A stretch of 64,000 bases of DNA from an uncultured Clostridia bacterium. GTDB lineage: Bacteria; Bacillota; Clostridia; Oscillospirales; Ruminococcaceae. The stretch spans positions 47,479 through 111,478 of the forward strand of contig CANQKD010000009.1 in the NCBI GenBank assembly GCA_947624375.1, given 5' to 3'. The notes beneath the pieces are model-generated. The model worked only from the letters and a program-made list of their open reading frames with translations, ran no database searches and had not been told where the DNA came from. Position numbers and translations under genes: made by a program. Positions within the stretch are counted from its first letter, which is position 1. Each line of letters starts with the position of its first letter. Below, piece after piece: positions 43,556 to 54,961 of the stretch.

Positions 43556-43591
43556 AAAAAATGCAGCAGCCGCAAGCTAAATGCCTGCGGC
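43556..43591 (-). terminator. Terminator of the flavodoxin operon
   Basis: GCCGCA/TGCGGC stem (43569-43574 and 43586-43591), then a T6 run about 7 nt further on the minus strand. It belongs to the GCAAGCTAAATGCCTGC hairpin family found also near 20780 and 28290. Confidence 0.65.
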
Positions 43592-43609
43592 CGTTTATCA
43601 AAATTTATC

Positions 43610-44143
43610 TTACAGTTTTCTGCCAAGCTCATACGCCGTTTTCATGTATTCTGACTGTCTTGTCATTGACGGCGTGCCGCAGCCTTTTCCGAGTACCGAT
43701 CCCCTATCCTCGAAATTCAGATAGCGCACAAGCGTTTTGTATTGCGACATCAGCGAGTCAAACGTCCAGCCATCGGCATTCCAAGCGGCAGATATAAGCG
43801 CGGACTTCATATGCTTTCTTTGTATACTGCTGTTGAATGCGCAAAAACGGTCGATCATTGTTTTCAGCTGCGCGCTCATTCCGTAATAGTAAAGCGGCGT
43901 TACAAATACTATCATATCCGCCGCCAGAATTTGCGGACGTATTATGTCAACATCATCTTTCTGACTGCATGGACCTTCGTACCCACAATGAATACAGCCG
44001 GTGCATGGGTGGATATTCGCATGGGCGACGTCTATCACATCTATGCTGTGACCTGCCTCTTTCGCTCCGCTGATAAACTCATCGGCAAGTATATTTGACG
44101 AACCGTGTTTATTCGGACTGCCTTCAAGAACAACGATATTCAT
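43610..44143 (-). CDS. NADPH-dependent FMN reductase / iron-sulfur flavoprotein-like
   Basis: From ATG 44143 the protein is 177 residues: VVLEGSPNKHGSSNILADEF phosphate loop, then CTGCIHCGYEGPC, a four-Cys set as in iron-sulfur flavoproteins, and VTPLYYYGMSAQLKTMIDR. It reduces FMN or small quinones. Its start overlaps the flavodoxin stop (ATGA). It is the last gene of the operon. Confidence 0.9.
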   Translation of the reverse strand: MNIVVLEGSPNKHGSSNILADEFISGAKEAGHSIDVIDVAHANIHPCTGCIHCGYEGPCSQKDDVDIIRPQILAADMIVFVTPLYYYGMSAQLKTMIDRFCAFNSSIQRKHMKSALISAAWNADGWTFDSLMSQYKTLVRYLNFEDRGSVLGKGCGTPSMTRQSEYMKTAYELGRKL

Positions 44144-44616
44144 AGACTTTCCACCCACTTTTTAAGTTCGCTTTCCGAAAGTTTACCGTTCAGCATTCTG
44201 CCCTCGATAATTTGCGTATCTGCCGAAACAGAGCCTTTCAAGCCGGCAACAGTTTTTCCGAAACCGCTGCCGCCCGAAGTTGCGAACAGTACGATCTTTT
44301 TACCAGAAAAATCGTAGCTTTCAAGAAAAGTATTTATGATAGTCGGCGCGACGTACCACCAAATCGGAAAACCGAGCAGAATTACTTCATGTCCTGCAAT
44401 ATCGGCATCTTTGTTGGCAAGCGCAGGACGGCTTGACTTGTCGCTCATCTCAACAGAGCTGCGCGACTTTTTATCGTTCCAGTTGAGGTCTGCCTGCGTA
44501 TAGGGAACGGCAGGCCGGATTTCGTAAAGGTCGGCGTGGATGGCGTTTGCCAAGTCTTTTGCAACGCCGGCGGTCGTTCCGCTTGCAGAAAAATATGCTA
44601 CTAAAATCTTGCTCAT
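44140..44616 (-). CDS. Flavodoxin
   Basis: A 158-residue flavodoxin: ILVAYFSASGTTAGVAKDLA binds the FMN phosphate, and LGFPIWWYVAPTIINTFLE provides the ring-stacking Trp/Tyr loop. It is coupled to the FMN reductase downstream and preceded by the aldo/keto reductase remnant. Confidence 0.93.
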   Translation of the reverse strand: MSKILVAYFSASGTTAGVAKDLANAIHADLYEIRPAVPYTQADLNWNDKKSRSSVEMSDKSSRPALANKDADIAGHEVILLGFPIWWYVAPTIINTFLESYDFSGKKIVLFATSGGSGFGKTVAGLKGSVSADTQIIEGRMLNGKLSESELKKWVESL

Positions 44617-44631
44617 AATAAATTCCTCCGT

Positions 44632-45621
44632 TTAATCAATATATTCTGTCGCAAAACCGACGTCACGGCGGTTGCCATGCACCGTTATTTTTGACAAGAT
44701 GTCGTCAAGTTTATTAAACTCATCGTCCGAAAGCTGCACCTGCCATGCGCCGAGATTTTCAAGTATTCGCTCCTGATTTTTTGAACCGGGTATCGGCACA
44801 ACATGTGATACTTTTTCAACATCCACGCAAGAGCTATCTGTGCATTTGTCGCACTTTTTTGTTGCGCATGCTCTTTTATAAGTTCAAGAACAGGCTGATT
44901 TGCAATCATATTTTCCCGTTTCATCTGAGGCACCCATGTGCGCACATCATCAAAGCCGAATTTTGTTTCTGGCGTGACTTTGCCCGACAAAAATCCGCTT
45001 GCTATAGGCGAAAATGCCACAAAGCCGATGTGTTATGCTCTAAGCAGTAAGGTATGACCTTTTTCTCGTAATCTCTGTCCAGCATGGAATAGATATTCTG
45101 CACGGCAGTTAAAGGTGTAACAGCCTGCGCCCGCGCTATCAAATCCGTGTTTACCATAGACATTCCCCAGCCGCGGATAAGCCCCTCTTTGATAAGCTGC
45201 CCCATTACATATGCAACATCTTCAACGGGGATATCGGGATTTACTCTGTGAAGATAATAAAGGTCAACATAGTCCGTCCGCAGCTTTTCCATAGAAGCCT
45301 CCAGATGTCGGCGGATAGTGTTGTAAAGGCTGCCGTCACTCTTGGGCTCTTCTGTATCAATATGCAGCTTTGTTGCAAGTATCACATCTTTTCGGAAAGG
45401 CTCAATTGCCTTGCCTACAAGACGCTCATTGTGCCCCTTTTCAAACTGCTGCATACCGTAAACTTCCGCCGTATCGAAAAAATTACAGCCAAAGTCACGA
45501 GCTTTTCATATTGCCTCTATACTGTAGCTTTCTTCGGGTACTTTACCGTAACCATGGGAAAAACCCATACAGCCCATACCGATCTCCGTTACCTCAAGAT
45601 CACGCAGTTTTCTTGTTTTAA

Positions 45622-45622
<1 letters not shown>
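44632..45622 (-). pseudogene. Aldo/keto reductase with a stop and two frameshifts
   Basis: All parts of an AKR of about 325 residues are present but disrupted. The start region (KLRDLEVTEIGMGCMGFSHGYG) has GGAGG upstream but ATT where ATG is expected. An in-frame TGA follows EAI (about 45508). The frame then runs through FFDTAEVYG, ILATK and LYYLHRV (catalytic Asp, Tyr, Lys, His). A frameshift near 45030 leads to FSPIASGFLSGK and another near 44850 to VPIPGSKNQERILENL. At least three separate lesions make this a true pseudogene. Confidence 0.92.
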
Positions 45623-47787
<2,165 letters not shown>

Positions 47788-47788
47788 C

Positions 47789-48472
47789 TTATTTTACACC
47801 CAGACCGTTTGCCCACGCGAGTATATCTTCCTGCGATGCAGATGCAGAAAAGCGCTCGCCTTCAAGCCATGTTGCGCCGCTTGCGGCAGAGCGCAAAGCC
47901 TGATCGCTGCTGCCAAAACCGCTGCTTGCAGAGGTACAGAACGCCGCCAGAGTCTTGCCCGAAAAATCGTAGCTTTCAATGAACGTACTCATAATTCGCG
48001 GAGCTTCTCCCCACCAGATAGGATAGCCGATAAGCACCACGTCATACTGCTCCATGTTCTCGACCGTTCCCGAAATTGCAGGGCGCGCCGATGGGTCGTT
48101 CATTTCAACAGACGAACGGCTGCCGCTGTCGTTATAGTCAAGATCATCATCGGTATACGGCTGCTCGGGAATTATCTCGTAAATATCCGCGCCAAGACCT
48201 TCGGCGAGTTTTTGCGCCACGCCTTCGGTGTTGTTGGTAGCGGAGAAATACGCCACAAGTATTTTGCCGCCCTCGGAAGAATCGTTATTTTCGGCTGATG
48301 TATCATCATTTGCCGTGTCGGATACTGCGGCGGACTGCTCATCTTTATTCTCTGCTTGCGAAGTGTTTTGCGCGTTATCTGCTACTTGCGCTGAAGAAGT
48401 ACTGCTGTTTGAACAAGCGGCAAAAGACAGTGCCATAGCGGCTGTTAAAAAGATCGTCAGTAGTTTTTTCAT
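47789..48472 (-). CDS. Flavodoxin lipoprotein
   Basis: A 227-residue protein: lipobox ending LSFAAC, a Ser/Asn/Asp-rich linker to about residue 70, then a complete flavodoxin (ILVAYFSATNNTEGVA, LIGYPIWWGEAPRIMSTFIE). It is anchored to the outside of the membrane and carries FMN there. It starts 1-2 nt before the fusion gene, so the two are coupled. Confidence 0.93.
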   Translation of the reverse strand: MKKLLTIFLTAAMALSFAACSNSSTSSAQVADNAQNTSQAENKDEQSAAVSDTANDDTSAENNDSSEGGKILVAYFSATNNTEGVAQKLAEGLGADIYEIIPEQPYTDDDLDYNDSGSRSSVEMNDPSARPAISGTVENMEQYDVVLIGYPIWWGEAPRIMSTFIESYDFSGKTLAAFCTSASSGFGSSDQALRSAASGATWLEGERFSASASQEDILAWANGLGVK

Positions 48473-48493
48473 ATTAAGACCTCCTGAAAAGAA

Positions 48494-49033
48494 TTATTTG
48501 AAAGACAGACATTTACCTATAACATCGCCGGTTTTAAGATACTGATAGGTAGGAAATTCAAAAAGCACGGGCTTTAATTTGCCATAGTCTATCTTTCCGT
48601 CGTCGTTCAGATATTCTTCCGCAACATAGGTGTTATCTATCGTGCAGATAAAGCTTTCAAAATTCGGAGTTTTGTAAATGTCTGCAACGCTGCATTCAAT
48701 GGCGAGGGGCGAATCGCTTATCAAGGGTGCACCAGAATCCCCCATATCATAGGAAAACACCTGCGACTTATCGGTTTTATTTCCGCTCACCGAGCCCACT
48801 AGGTCAGCCTTTGGCAGCATATTTTCATCAACAAGATTTATAGAAAGCTTTCCCGTTTCTTTGATCTTTGAATTGATAAAATGCGGTGCGGCAAGGCTTA
48901 CCATTACGCGGTCGTGACCTATTATTCCAAGGTGTCCTACAAGTGTCCATGTAGGTACATCGCCGTTCATAGCACCTATAACCGTTGTCGGCATAGGGTA
49001 AAGCGCAAGTTTCTGACCGATATTTTTCTTCAT
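48494..49033 (-). CDS. Flavin reductase-like FMN-binding protein
   Basis: A 179-residue protein of the flavin reductase/DIM6-NTAB type: YPMPTTVIGAMNGDVPTWTL, VSLAAPHFINSKIKETGKLSINL. It binds FMN as a split barrel and can reduce it with NAD(P)H. First gene of the operon, with the palindromic promoter upstream; GGAGG at the start. Confidence 0.93.
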   Translation of the reverse strand: MKKNIGQKLALYPMPTTVIGAMNGDVPTWTLVGHLGIIGHDRVMVSLAAPHFINSKIKETGKLSINLVDENMLPKADLVGSVSGNKTDKSQVFSYDMGDSGAPLISDSPLAIECSVADIYKTPNFESFICTIDNTYVAEEYLNDDGKIDYGKLKPVLFEFPTYQYLKTGDVIGKCLSFK

Positions 49034-49082
49034 AATAATACCTCCTCAAAAAGTTTCTGCATATGAATTAGTACATATAAAA

Positions 49083-49143
49083 AATATAAGTACAGGCATA
49101 TATTCTGTACTTATATTATAGCAAATCATGTTCATTATATCAA
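49083..49143 (-). promoter_or_regulatory. Promoter with perfect 13-bp palindrome before the flavin reductase
   Basis: TTGATA (49143-49138), 17 nt, TATAAT (49120-49115) on the minus strand. A perfect inverted repeat (AATATAAGTACAG at 49083-49095, CTGTACTTATATT at 49105-49117, 9-bp spacer) covers the -10 edge and the start point. AAGTAC/GTACTT arms resemble HxlR-type operators. Confidence 0.8.
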
Positions 49144-49154
49144 ATACTTAGTTT

Positions 49155-50054
49155 CTATGCTTTATCTATGCCTAGAAAGCATTTTGCATATTCTACAAAC
49201 TTTTTCGCCGCTGTATTCATGGGCTGATCGCGTTTCCAAGCAAAAGCGACTGTTCCGCAAAGCGGCGGATCAAGCGGTCGTGAAACTATCTGCGCTTTTT
49301 CTCCGAACGGCATAGAGCCATCGACCGTAACAGCGCAGGCATAACCCTTTTGTACGAGCAGTGCGGTATTTATAGTCAGATTGCAGGTGTAAACAACATT
49401 CAGTCGATCAAAGCTATCCTGAAACCAGTTTGCAAGCTCCCCCTGAACGTTGAGCCGCCGAGGCAGTACCAACGGAACATCTTCAAGCTGCTCTGCACGA
49501 ATAGCGTCATACTGCGCGAGCGGCGAATCTTTTCGCATAAGCACGACCCAGTGTTCTTTGCCGCTAAGCCTTATATACTCAAACTTTTCCATGCTTACGG
49601 GCTCCAGCAATACGCCAAAATCCATGTTGCCGCGCTCGATCTGCTCTTTTACGACATCTGCCGTTGCGGTGTACAGACCAAAGCGCACCAAGGGGTACTT
49701 TTGCCGAAACGCATCGCAAAGGTCGGCTATCTGCTCCATAGCGCAAAGCTCTCCGCAGCCGATGCTTATAACGCCCTCTACCTGCTCTTCCTGCGCCATT
49801 AGCTCGCGCACTGTTTTATATGAAAGCTCTATAATTTCTTCCGCACGTCTGCGAAGAAGCATACCCTCGTCGGTCAGAGAGATCTTCCGCGTACCGCTGC
49901 TGCCTCTTTCAAACAACTTCACGCCGACTTCTTCCTCCAGCTGATGCAGTTGCCTTGAAAGTGTAGGCTGGGTAATGTGCAGTACCTCGGCAGCTTTGGT
50001 TATGCTTTCCTCGCGCGCCACGGCAAGAAAATATTTAAGCACCCGTATTTCCAT
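49155..50054 (-). CDS. LysR-family regulator of the flavin operon
   Basis: From ATG 50054 the protein is 299 residues: MEIRVLKYFLAVAREESITKAAEVLHITQPTLSRQLHQLEEEVG helix-turn-helix in part, then the effector domain. It reads toward the flavin reductase operon and probably regulates it. LysR genes of this type are often next to flavin or quinone reductases. The effector is unknown. Confidence 0.92.
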   Translation of the reverse strand: MEIRVLKYFLAVAREESITKAAEVLHITQPTLSRQLHQLEEEVGVKLFERGSSGTRKISLTDEGMLLRRRAEEIIELSYKTVRELMAQEEQVEGVISIGCGELCAMEQIADLCDAFRQKYPLVRFGLYTATADVVKEQIERGNMDFGVLLEPVSMEKFEYIRLSGKEHWVVLMRKDSPLAQYDAIRAEQLEDVPLVLPRRLNVQGELANWFQDSFDRLNVVYTCNLTINTALLVQKGYACAVTVDGSMPFGEKAQIVSRPLDPPLCGTVAFAWKRDQPMNTAAKKFVEYAKCFLGIDKA

Positions 50055-50166
50055 ATGTCTGCTCCTTTCGCACACCGCGTTTTTTTATATTTTAACATAT
50101 ATTCACACAGATTTCAAGGTTTATGTGCGGAAGAAAAAGCAGTGCTTTTTTGTGTAAGACAAAAAT

Positions 50167-50220
50167 TTTACATACAATTTACACAGCTATGATTTCAGGC
50201 TTTACACAGAGAATGATATA
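50167..50220 (+). promoter_or_regulatory. Pho-box-like repeats and promoter of pst operon
   Basis: TTTACA occurs at 50167-50172 and 50178-50183, exactly 11 bp apart, and again at 50201-50206, two turns later. This matches the TT(A/T)ACA direct repeats bound by PhoB/PhoP. A -10 TATACT lies near 50217. The regulator is encoded in the same cluster (54287-54961). Confidence 0.8.
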
Positions 50221-50269
50221 CTTTAGCTGTCAGATGAAAAGACAAAATTCAAAAAAAGGAAGTAATGTT

Positions 50270-51091
50270 ATGAAAATTATCAGAAAAATCGCCTTAGCCG
50301 CAATGGCAGGAACAATGCTTTTCAGTATGGCAGGCTGCGGCAGCAAGAGTGAGCAAAAGGAAAACAAGACTGTTTCAACGGACGGCTCAACGTCAATGGA
50401 ATCCGTAATTGGATTTCTGAGCGAAGCCTATCAGGATAAAACAGGCGTAAAGATCACCTATAACCCGACAGGTTCGGGAGCAGGTATTCAGGCAGTGCAG
50501 GAAAACCGCTGTGACATCGGGCTTTCGAGCCGTGATCTGAAAGATGAAGAAAAAGAAACTCTGAATGGCTCTGTTATTGCATACGACGGAATAGCAGTCA
50601 TTGTAAATCCTCAAAATCCCGTTGCGGATATGTCTGTAGAGCAGATCGCACAAATTTATACGGGTGAAATAGACAATTGGCAGGAAGTAGGCGGCAGTGA
50701 TGCGCCGATAGTCTGTATCGGACGTGAGGCGGCATCAGGTACAAGAGACGGTTTTGAGTCCGTAACAGGCACAGCTGAAAAATGCAAATACGCGCAGGAA
50801 CTGACATCAACAGGAGATGTCATTCAGACCGTAGCATCAAACCCAAATGCGATAGGTTACGCATCACTTGCGGCTGTGGGAGATTCGGTGAAGACTTTGA
50901 AAGTCAGCGGTGTAACGCCGTCGGAAGAAACTATTTTAAGCGGTGATTATATGCTGCAAAGAGGTTTTCTGCTTGTGACGCCGAAAGACAAAAAGCTATC
51001 TGAAACGGCGCAGAAATTCTATGATTTTTGCATGAGCAGCGAGGCTGATGAATTTATCAGAAAGGCAGGTGCAGTTCCTGTTGCAAAGTAA
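50270..51091 (+). CDS. pstS: Phosphate-binding lipoprotein PstS
   Basis: From ATG 50270 (AAGGAAG site) the protein is 273 residues with lipobox FSMAGC. TVSTDGSTSMESVIGFLSEA, the ITYNPTGSGAGIQAV loop, IGLSSRDL and GREAASGTRDGFE contact the phosphate. It captures phosphate outside the cell for PstCAB. The message overlaps the start of pstC. Confidence 0.96.
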   Translation: MKIIRKIALAAMAGTMLFSMAGCGSKSEQKENKTVSTDGSTSMESVIGFLSEAYQDKTGVKITYNPTGSGAGIQAVQENRCDIGLSSRDLKDEEKETLNGSVIAYDGIAVIVNPQNPVADMSVEQIAQIYTGEIDNWQEVGGSDAPIVCIGREAASGTRDGFESVTGTAEKCKYAQELTSTGDVIQTVASNPNAIGYASLAAVGDSVKTLKVSGVTPSEETILSGDYMLQRGFLLVTPKDKKLSETAQKFYDFCMSSEADEFIRKAGAVPVAK

Positions 51092-51998
51092 AACTATACC
51101 TGCGGTGAAGATACAGCAAAAGCCGCCGCGGACAGATCCCCTCGCCGATATTTTTGAGAAATTTGCACACATCATTTTCGGTATCTGCGGCTTTATAGCT
51201 GTGGTATCTGTAGCGATGATAACAGTATTTTTATTGGTATCGGGAGTTCCGGCGATAAAGGAGATAGGTCTTGCAGAGTTCCTCTTCGGAACAAAATGGC
51301 TTCCGACCGCCGACACACCCAGATATGGCATAATGCCGTTTATTCTGACTTCGCTTTACGGTACTTTCGGGGCAATTCTGATCGGCGTGCCGATAGGCAT
51401 TTTATGCGCGGTATTTCTTACTAAAATTGCAGGAAAACGCATTGGCGGCATAGTAAGCGCTGCGGTAAGTCTTATGGCAGGAATACCGTCAGTTGTTTAC
51501 GGACTTGTGGGAATGATAGTAATAGTTCCGACTGTGCGAGAGATCTTCGGACTTCCCGACGGGGCAAACTTGTTTTCGGCGATTCTGGTGCTTGCTGTTA
51601 TGATACTGCCCTCTGTAATATCGGTTTCAGAAACTGCATTGAGAGCTGTTCCAAAAGAATACGAGGAGGCATCTCTTGCGCTGGGTGCGACAAAGACAGA
51701 GACCATATTCAAAGTAACAATTCCTGCGTCAAAGAGCGGGATTTTAGCCGCTGTGGTACTCGGTGTCGGCAGGGCGATCGGTGAGGCAATGGCGGTCATG
51801 ATGGTTTCGGGAAACGTTGCAAATATGCCGAAAATATTTGGCAGCGTCAGATTTCTTACAACGGCGGTTGCAAGCGAAATGTCCTATTCATCAGGTCTGC
51901 AAAGAAAGGCTTTGTTTTCAATAGCTCTTGTGCTGTTCATATTTATCATGGCGATAAATTTAGTGCTGAATTTTGTGGTAAAGAGGGATAAGAAATGA
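51048..51998 (+). CDS. pstC: Phosphate ABC transporter permease PstC
   Basis: A permease of up to 316 residues. The true start is uncertain: ATG 51048 lies inside pstS, and GTG 51069 or TTG 51078 are alternatives that shorten the overlap. Six helices follow from about residue 40; the coupling segment is YEEASLALGATKTETIFKVTIPAS. It overlaps pstA by 4 nt. Confidence 0.95.
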   Translation: MNLSERQVQFLLQSKTIPAVKIQQKPPRTDPLADIFEKFAHIIFGICGFIAVVSVAMITVFLLVSGVPAIKEIGLAEFLFGTKWLPTADTPRYGIMPFILTSLYGTFGAILIGVPIGILCAVFLTKIAGKRIGGIVSAAVSLMAGIPSVVYGLVGMIVIVPTVREIFGLPDGANLFSAILVLAVMILPSVISVSETALRAVPKEYEEASLALGATKTETIFKVTIPASKSGILAAVVLGVGRAIGEAMAVMMVSGNVANMPKIFGSVRFLTTAVASEMSYSSGLQRKALFSIALVLFIFIMAINLVLNFVVKRDKK

Positions 51999-52861
51999 AT
52001 GAAACTGTTTCACGCACCAGAAAAATCAGAGATCTCATTCTGAAAGGTCTTGTATGGCTTTCGGCGGCGATCATATGTCTGCTGCTTGCAGGAATGCTCT
52101 GTTTCATTCTGATAAAAGGGCTTGGGCATATTTCGTGGAAATTTCTAAGCAGCAAGACAAGCCTGCTGAACGGCACAGTGGGAATACTGCCTAACCTGCT
52201 GAGCACGCTTTATATCATAATTATGACACTTATAGTTGTTCTGCCGCTGGGTGTAGGCTCGGCTGTTTATCTGAATGAGTACGCCAAAAACAAAAAAGCT
52301 GTTCGCCTTATAGAGCTTGCAACAGAAACGCTTGCAGGCATACCGTCAATTATCTACGGACTTGTGGGAATGCTGATATTTGTGCAGTTTTGCTCGTTTG
52401 GAACAAGCCTGAAAGCAGGAGCGTTCACACTTGTGATAATGACCTTGCCGACTATGATCAGGACGACACAGGAGAGCCTGAAAACCGTTCCCGACAGTTA
52501 CCGAGAGGGTTCGCTGGGGCTTGGCGCAGGAAAATGGTATATGATACGGACTGCCGTTCTTCCCTCGGCAATTGACGGCATTGTAACGGGCTGTATTTTA
52601 TCGGTCGGCAGAATTGTCGGCGAAAGTGCTGCGCTGCTTTTCACGGCAGGCATGGCAAATGAAATTTTAAGTCCTTCGCAGGCTGTTTCAAACGGCGGCG
52701 CAGGCTCAACTCTTACAGTTTCAATGTATATGTACGCAAAAGAGCGCGGCGACTTTGACACGGCTTTTGCTATCGCTGCAATACTGCTTATTCTTTCGCT
52801 TTTGCTGAATATTGCCGCAAAAGTCACCGCAAAATTATTTCAAAGAGGAGATAAAAAATGA
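51995..52861 (+). CDS. pstA: Phosphate ABC transporter permease PstA
   Basis: A 288-residue permease with six helices; [16 protein letters not shown] and [19 protein letters not shown] are typical, and [25 protein letters not shown] is the coupling loop. Overlaps pstC and pstB by 4 nt each. Confidence 0.96.
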   Translation: MNETVSRTRKIRDLILKGLVWLSAAIICLLLAGMLCFILIKGLGHISWKFLSSKTSLLNGTVGILPNLLSTLYIIIMTLIVVLPLGVGSAVYLNEYAKNKKAVRLIELATETLAGIPSIIYGLVGMLIFVQFCSFGTSLKAGAFTLVIMTLPTMIRTTQESLKTVPDSYREGSLGLGAGKWYMIRTAVLPSAIDGIVTGCILSVGRIVGESAALLFTAGMANEILSPSQAVSNGGAGSTLTVSMYMYAKERGDFDTAFAIAAILLILSLLLNIAAKVTAKLFQRGDKK

Positions 52862-53607
52862 ATGCGATAGAAACAAAAAACATGAACCTGTGGTACGGGG
52901 CGCATCAGGCGTTGACTGACATAAATTTATCGCTCCCTGCGCGGAAAATTACTGCTCTTATAGGGCCGTCGGGGTGCGGAAAATCAACGTTTCTGAAATC
53001 GCTCAACCGTATGAATGATTTGGTTGATGGCTGCCGTATCGAGGGCGAGATCACTCTTGACGGTGTAGATATTTACAAAAACTATGATGTGAATATGCTG
53101 CGCAAACGCGTGGGCATGGTGTTTCAGAAGCCTAATCCGTTCCCGATGAGCATTTACGACAATATTGCCTATGGGCCTCGTATTCATGGGATACGCTCAC
53201 GGAAGAAGCTGGACGAGATCGTTGAAATGTCGCTGAAAAAGGCGGCGATATGGGACGAATGCAAAGACAGGCTCAAAAAAAGTGCGCTGGGTATGAGCGG
53301 CGGTCAACAGCAGAGATTGTGCATCGCGCGTGCGCTGGCAGTCGAGCCTGAGGTGCTTTTAATGGACGAACCGACTTCCGCGCTTGACCCTATCTCTACG
53401 TCAAAAATAGAAGATCTTGCAGTCGAACTTAGTGAAAAGTATACTATAGTTATGGTTACACACAATATGCAGCAGGCGGCAAGGATAGCGGACAAAACAG
53501 CGTTTTTCCTGCTTGGAGAACTTATAGAATCGGGCGATACGGACAAAATGTTTTCAAGACCAGAAGATAAGCGGACGGAAGATTACATTACGGGGAGGTT
53601 CGGTTAA
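52858..53607 (+). CDS. pstB: Phosphate ABC transporter ATP-binding protein PstB
   Basis: A 249-residue ATPase: [10 protein letters not shown], Walker [26 protein letters not shown] (characteristic of PstB), signature [15 protein letters not shown], Walker [13 protein letters not shown]. It ends immediately before phoU. Confidence 0.97.
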   Translation: MNAIETKNMNLWYGAHQALTDINLSLPARKITALIGPSGCGKSTFLKSLNRMNDLVDGCRIEGEITLDGVDIYKNYDVNMLRKRVGMVFQKPNPFPMSIYDNIAYGPRIHGIRSRKKLDEIVEMSLKKAAIWDECKDRLKKSALGMSGGQQQRLCIARALAVEPEVLLMDEPTSALDPISTSKIEDLAVELSEKYTIVMVTHNMQQAARIADKTAFFLLGELIESGDTDKMFSRPEDKRTEDYITGRFG

Positions 53608-54264
53608 ATGCGTGATCGTTACACACAGCAGCTTTGCCTGCTCAACAAGGAACTTACTGAAATGGGTGCGCTGTGCGAGGAAGCTATTTCCTGCGCAGTG
53701 AAATATCTTACTGAAAACAGCGGCGAAATGAAGCAGAATGCGGAAGAATGCGAAAAGCAGATAGACCGCATGGAGCGTGATATTGAATCGCTTTGTATGC
53801 GCCTGCTCATGCATGAACAGCCGCTTGCGACAGATTTTCGGCTTATAACCGCAGCGCTGAAAATGATCTCTGACATGGAGCGCATAGGCGATCATGCGGA
53901 GGATATTGTGGAGATAGGCGGTTACATTGGCAGCACCGATATGCAGCTAAGAACGCACATTGCAAAAATGGCGCAGGAAGCCGTAAAAATGCTGACAACA
54001 AGCATTGACTCTTACATTCAGCAAGATACGCAGATCGCACAGTCAGCAATTGTAATGGACGATACCGTTGACGAGCTTTTCATGCAGCTTAAAAAGCAGC
54101 TTATCAAAGATATTTGCAGCGAAAAGGAAAACGCTGAAGCGGTTCTTGACCTGCTGATGATCGCAAAATATTTCGAGCGTATCGGCGACCATGCAGAAAA
54201 CATTGCAGAATGGGTGATATATGCTGTTACGGGTCAGCACCTTGATTTTGTAAATAAAAAGTAG
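53608..54264 (+). CDS. phoU: Phosphate transport regulator PhoU
   Basis: A 218-residue PhoU with two three-helix repeats, each with the metal-binding pattern (ISDMERIGDHAEDI and YFERIGDHAENIAEW). It restrains PstB and PhoR when phosphate is plentiful. It starts directly after the pstB stop. Confidence 0.96.
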   Translation: MRDRYTQQLCLLNKELTEMGALCEEAISCAVKYLTENSGEMKQNAEECEKQIDRMERDIESLCMRLLMHEQPLATDFRLITAALKMISDMERIGDHAEDIVEIGGYIGSTDMQLRTHIAKMAQEAVKMLTTSIDSYIQQDTQIAQSAIVMDDTVDELFMQLKKQLIKDICSEKENAEAVLDLLMIAKYFERIGDHAENIAEWVIYAVTGQHLDFVNKK

Positions 54265-54286
54265 TATCATATAAAAGGTGATGATA

Positions 54287-54961
54287 ATGGAAACTATCTA
54301 TATAGTTGAAGATGACGACAATATACGCAAGCTGGTATGCTATGCTCTGAATAAAGAGGGCTATAACGCACAGGGCTTTTCGCTGCCGTCCGGGTTTTAC
54401 AGCGCATTTCAAAATGAGATCCCGGACCTGATACTTCTTGACATTATGCTGCCGCAGGAGGACGGATTGTCTATACTCAGAAAAATCAGGAACAACTCAC
54501 CCGAAACGCCCGTAATAATGCTAACGGCAAAGGACAGCGAATTTGACAAGGTAACGGGGCTTGATATGGGCGCTGATGATTACATTGCAAAGCCTTTTGG
54601 CATGACGGAACTCATTTCGCGGGTGCGTGCGGTACTGCGGCGGAGCAACAGAGGAAACTCCCGTCAGATATACAGATTTGCTCAGCTTGCTTTAGATATT
54701 TCAAAGCATATTGTTACAGTTTCCGGCGTACCTGTTACGCTCTCTTTCAAAGAATTTGCTTTACTTGAAATTCTTCTTAAAGCAGACGGAAAGGTCGTTA
54801 CCCGTGAGGAACTGTTCGCAAAGGTATGGGGCGAATATTACGGCGAATCGCGAACGCTTGACGTACACATCAGAAATCTTCGCAAAAAGCTGGGCAGCGC
54901 AGGCAAATATATACTGACCGTAAAAAACATCGGTTACAGAACAGGTGAAGAAAATGAATAA
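54287..54961 (+). CDS. phoB: Phosphate response regulator PhoB/PhoP
   Basis: From ATG 54287 (AAGGTG, 8 nt) the protein is 224 residues: receiver with VEDDDN, phosphoacceptor Asp in LLDIMLPQEDG, conserved Lys in AKPFGM; OmpR-type winged helix (TREELFAKVWGEYYGESRTLDVHI). It should bind the TTTACA repeats at 50167-50206. Overlaps phoR by 8 nt. Confidence 0.94.
   Translation: METIYIVEDDDNIRKLVCYALNKEGYNAQGFSLPSGFYSAFQNEIPDLILLDIMLPQEDGLSILRKIRNNSPETPVIMLTAKDSEFDKVTGLDMGADDYIAKPFGMTELISRVRAVLRRSNRGNSRQIYRFAQLALDISKHIVTVSGVPVTLSFKEFALLEILLKADGKVVTREELFAKVWGEYYGESRTLDVHIRNLRKKLGSAGKYILTVKNIGYRTGEENE

Noticed and set aside
20778..43591. Dispersed hairpins as a CRISPR array
   Set aside because: The copies are kilobases apart with no regular spacers and no cas genes.
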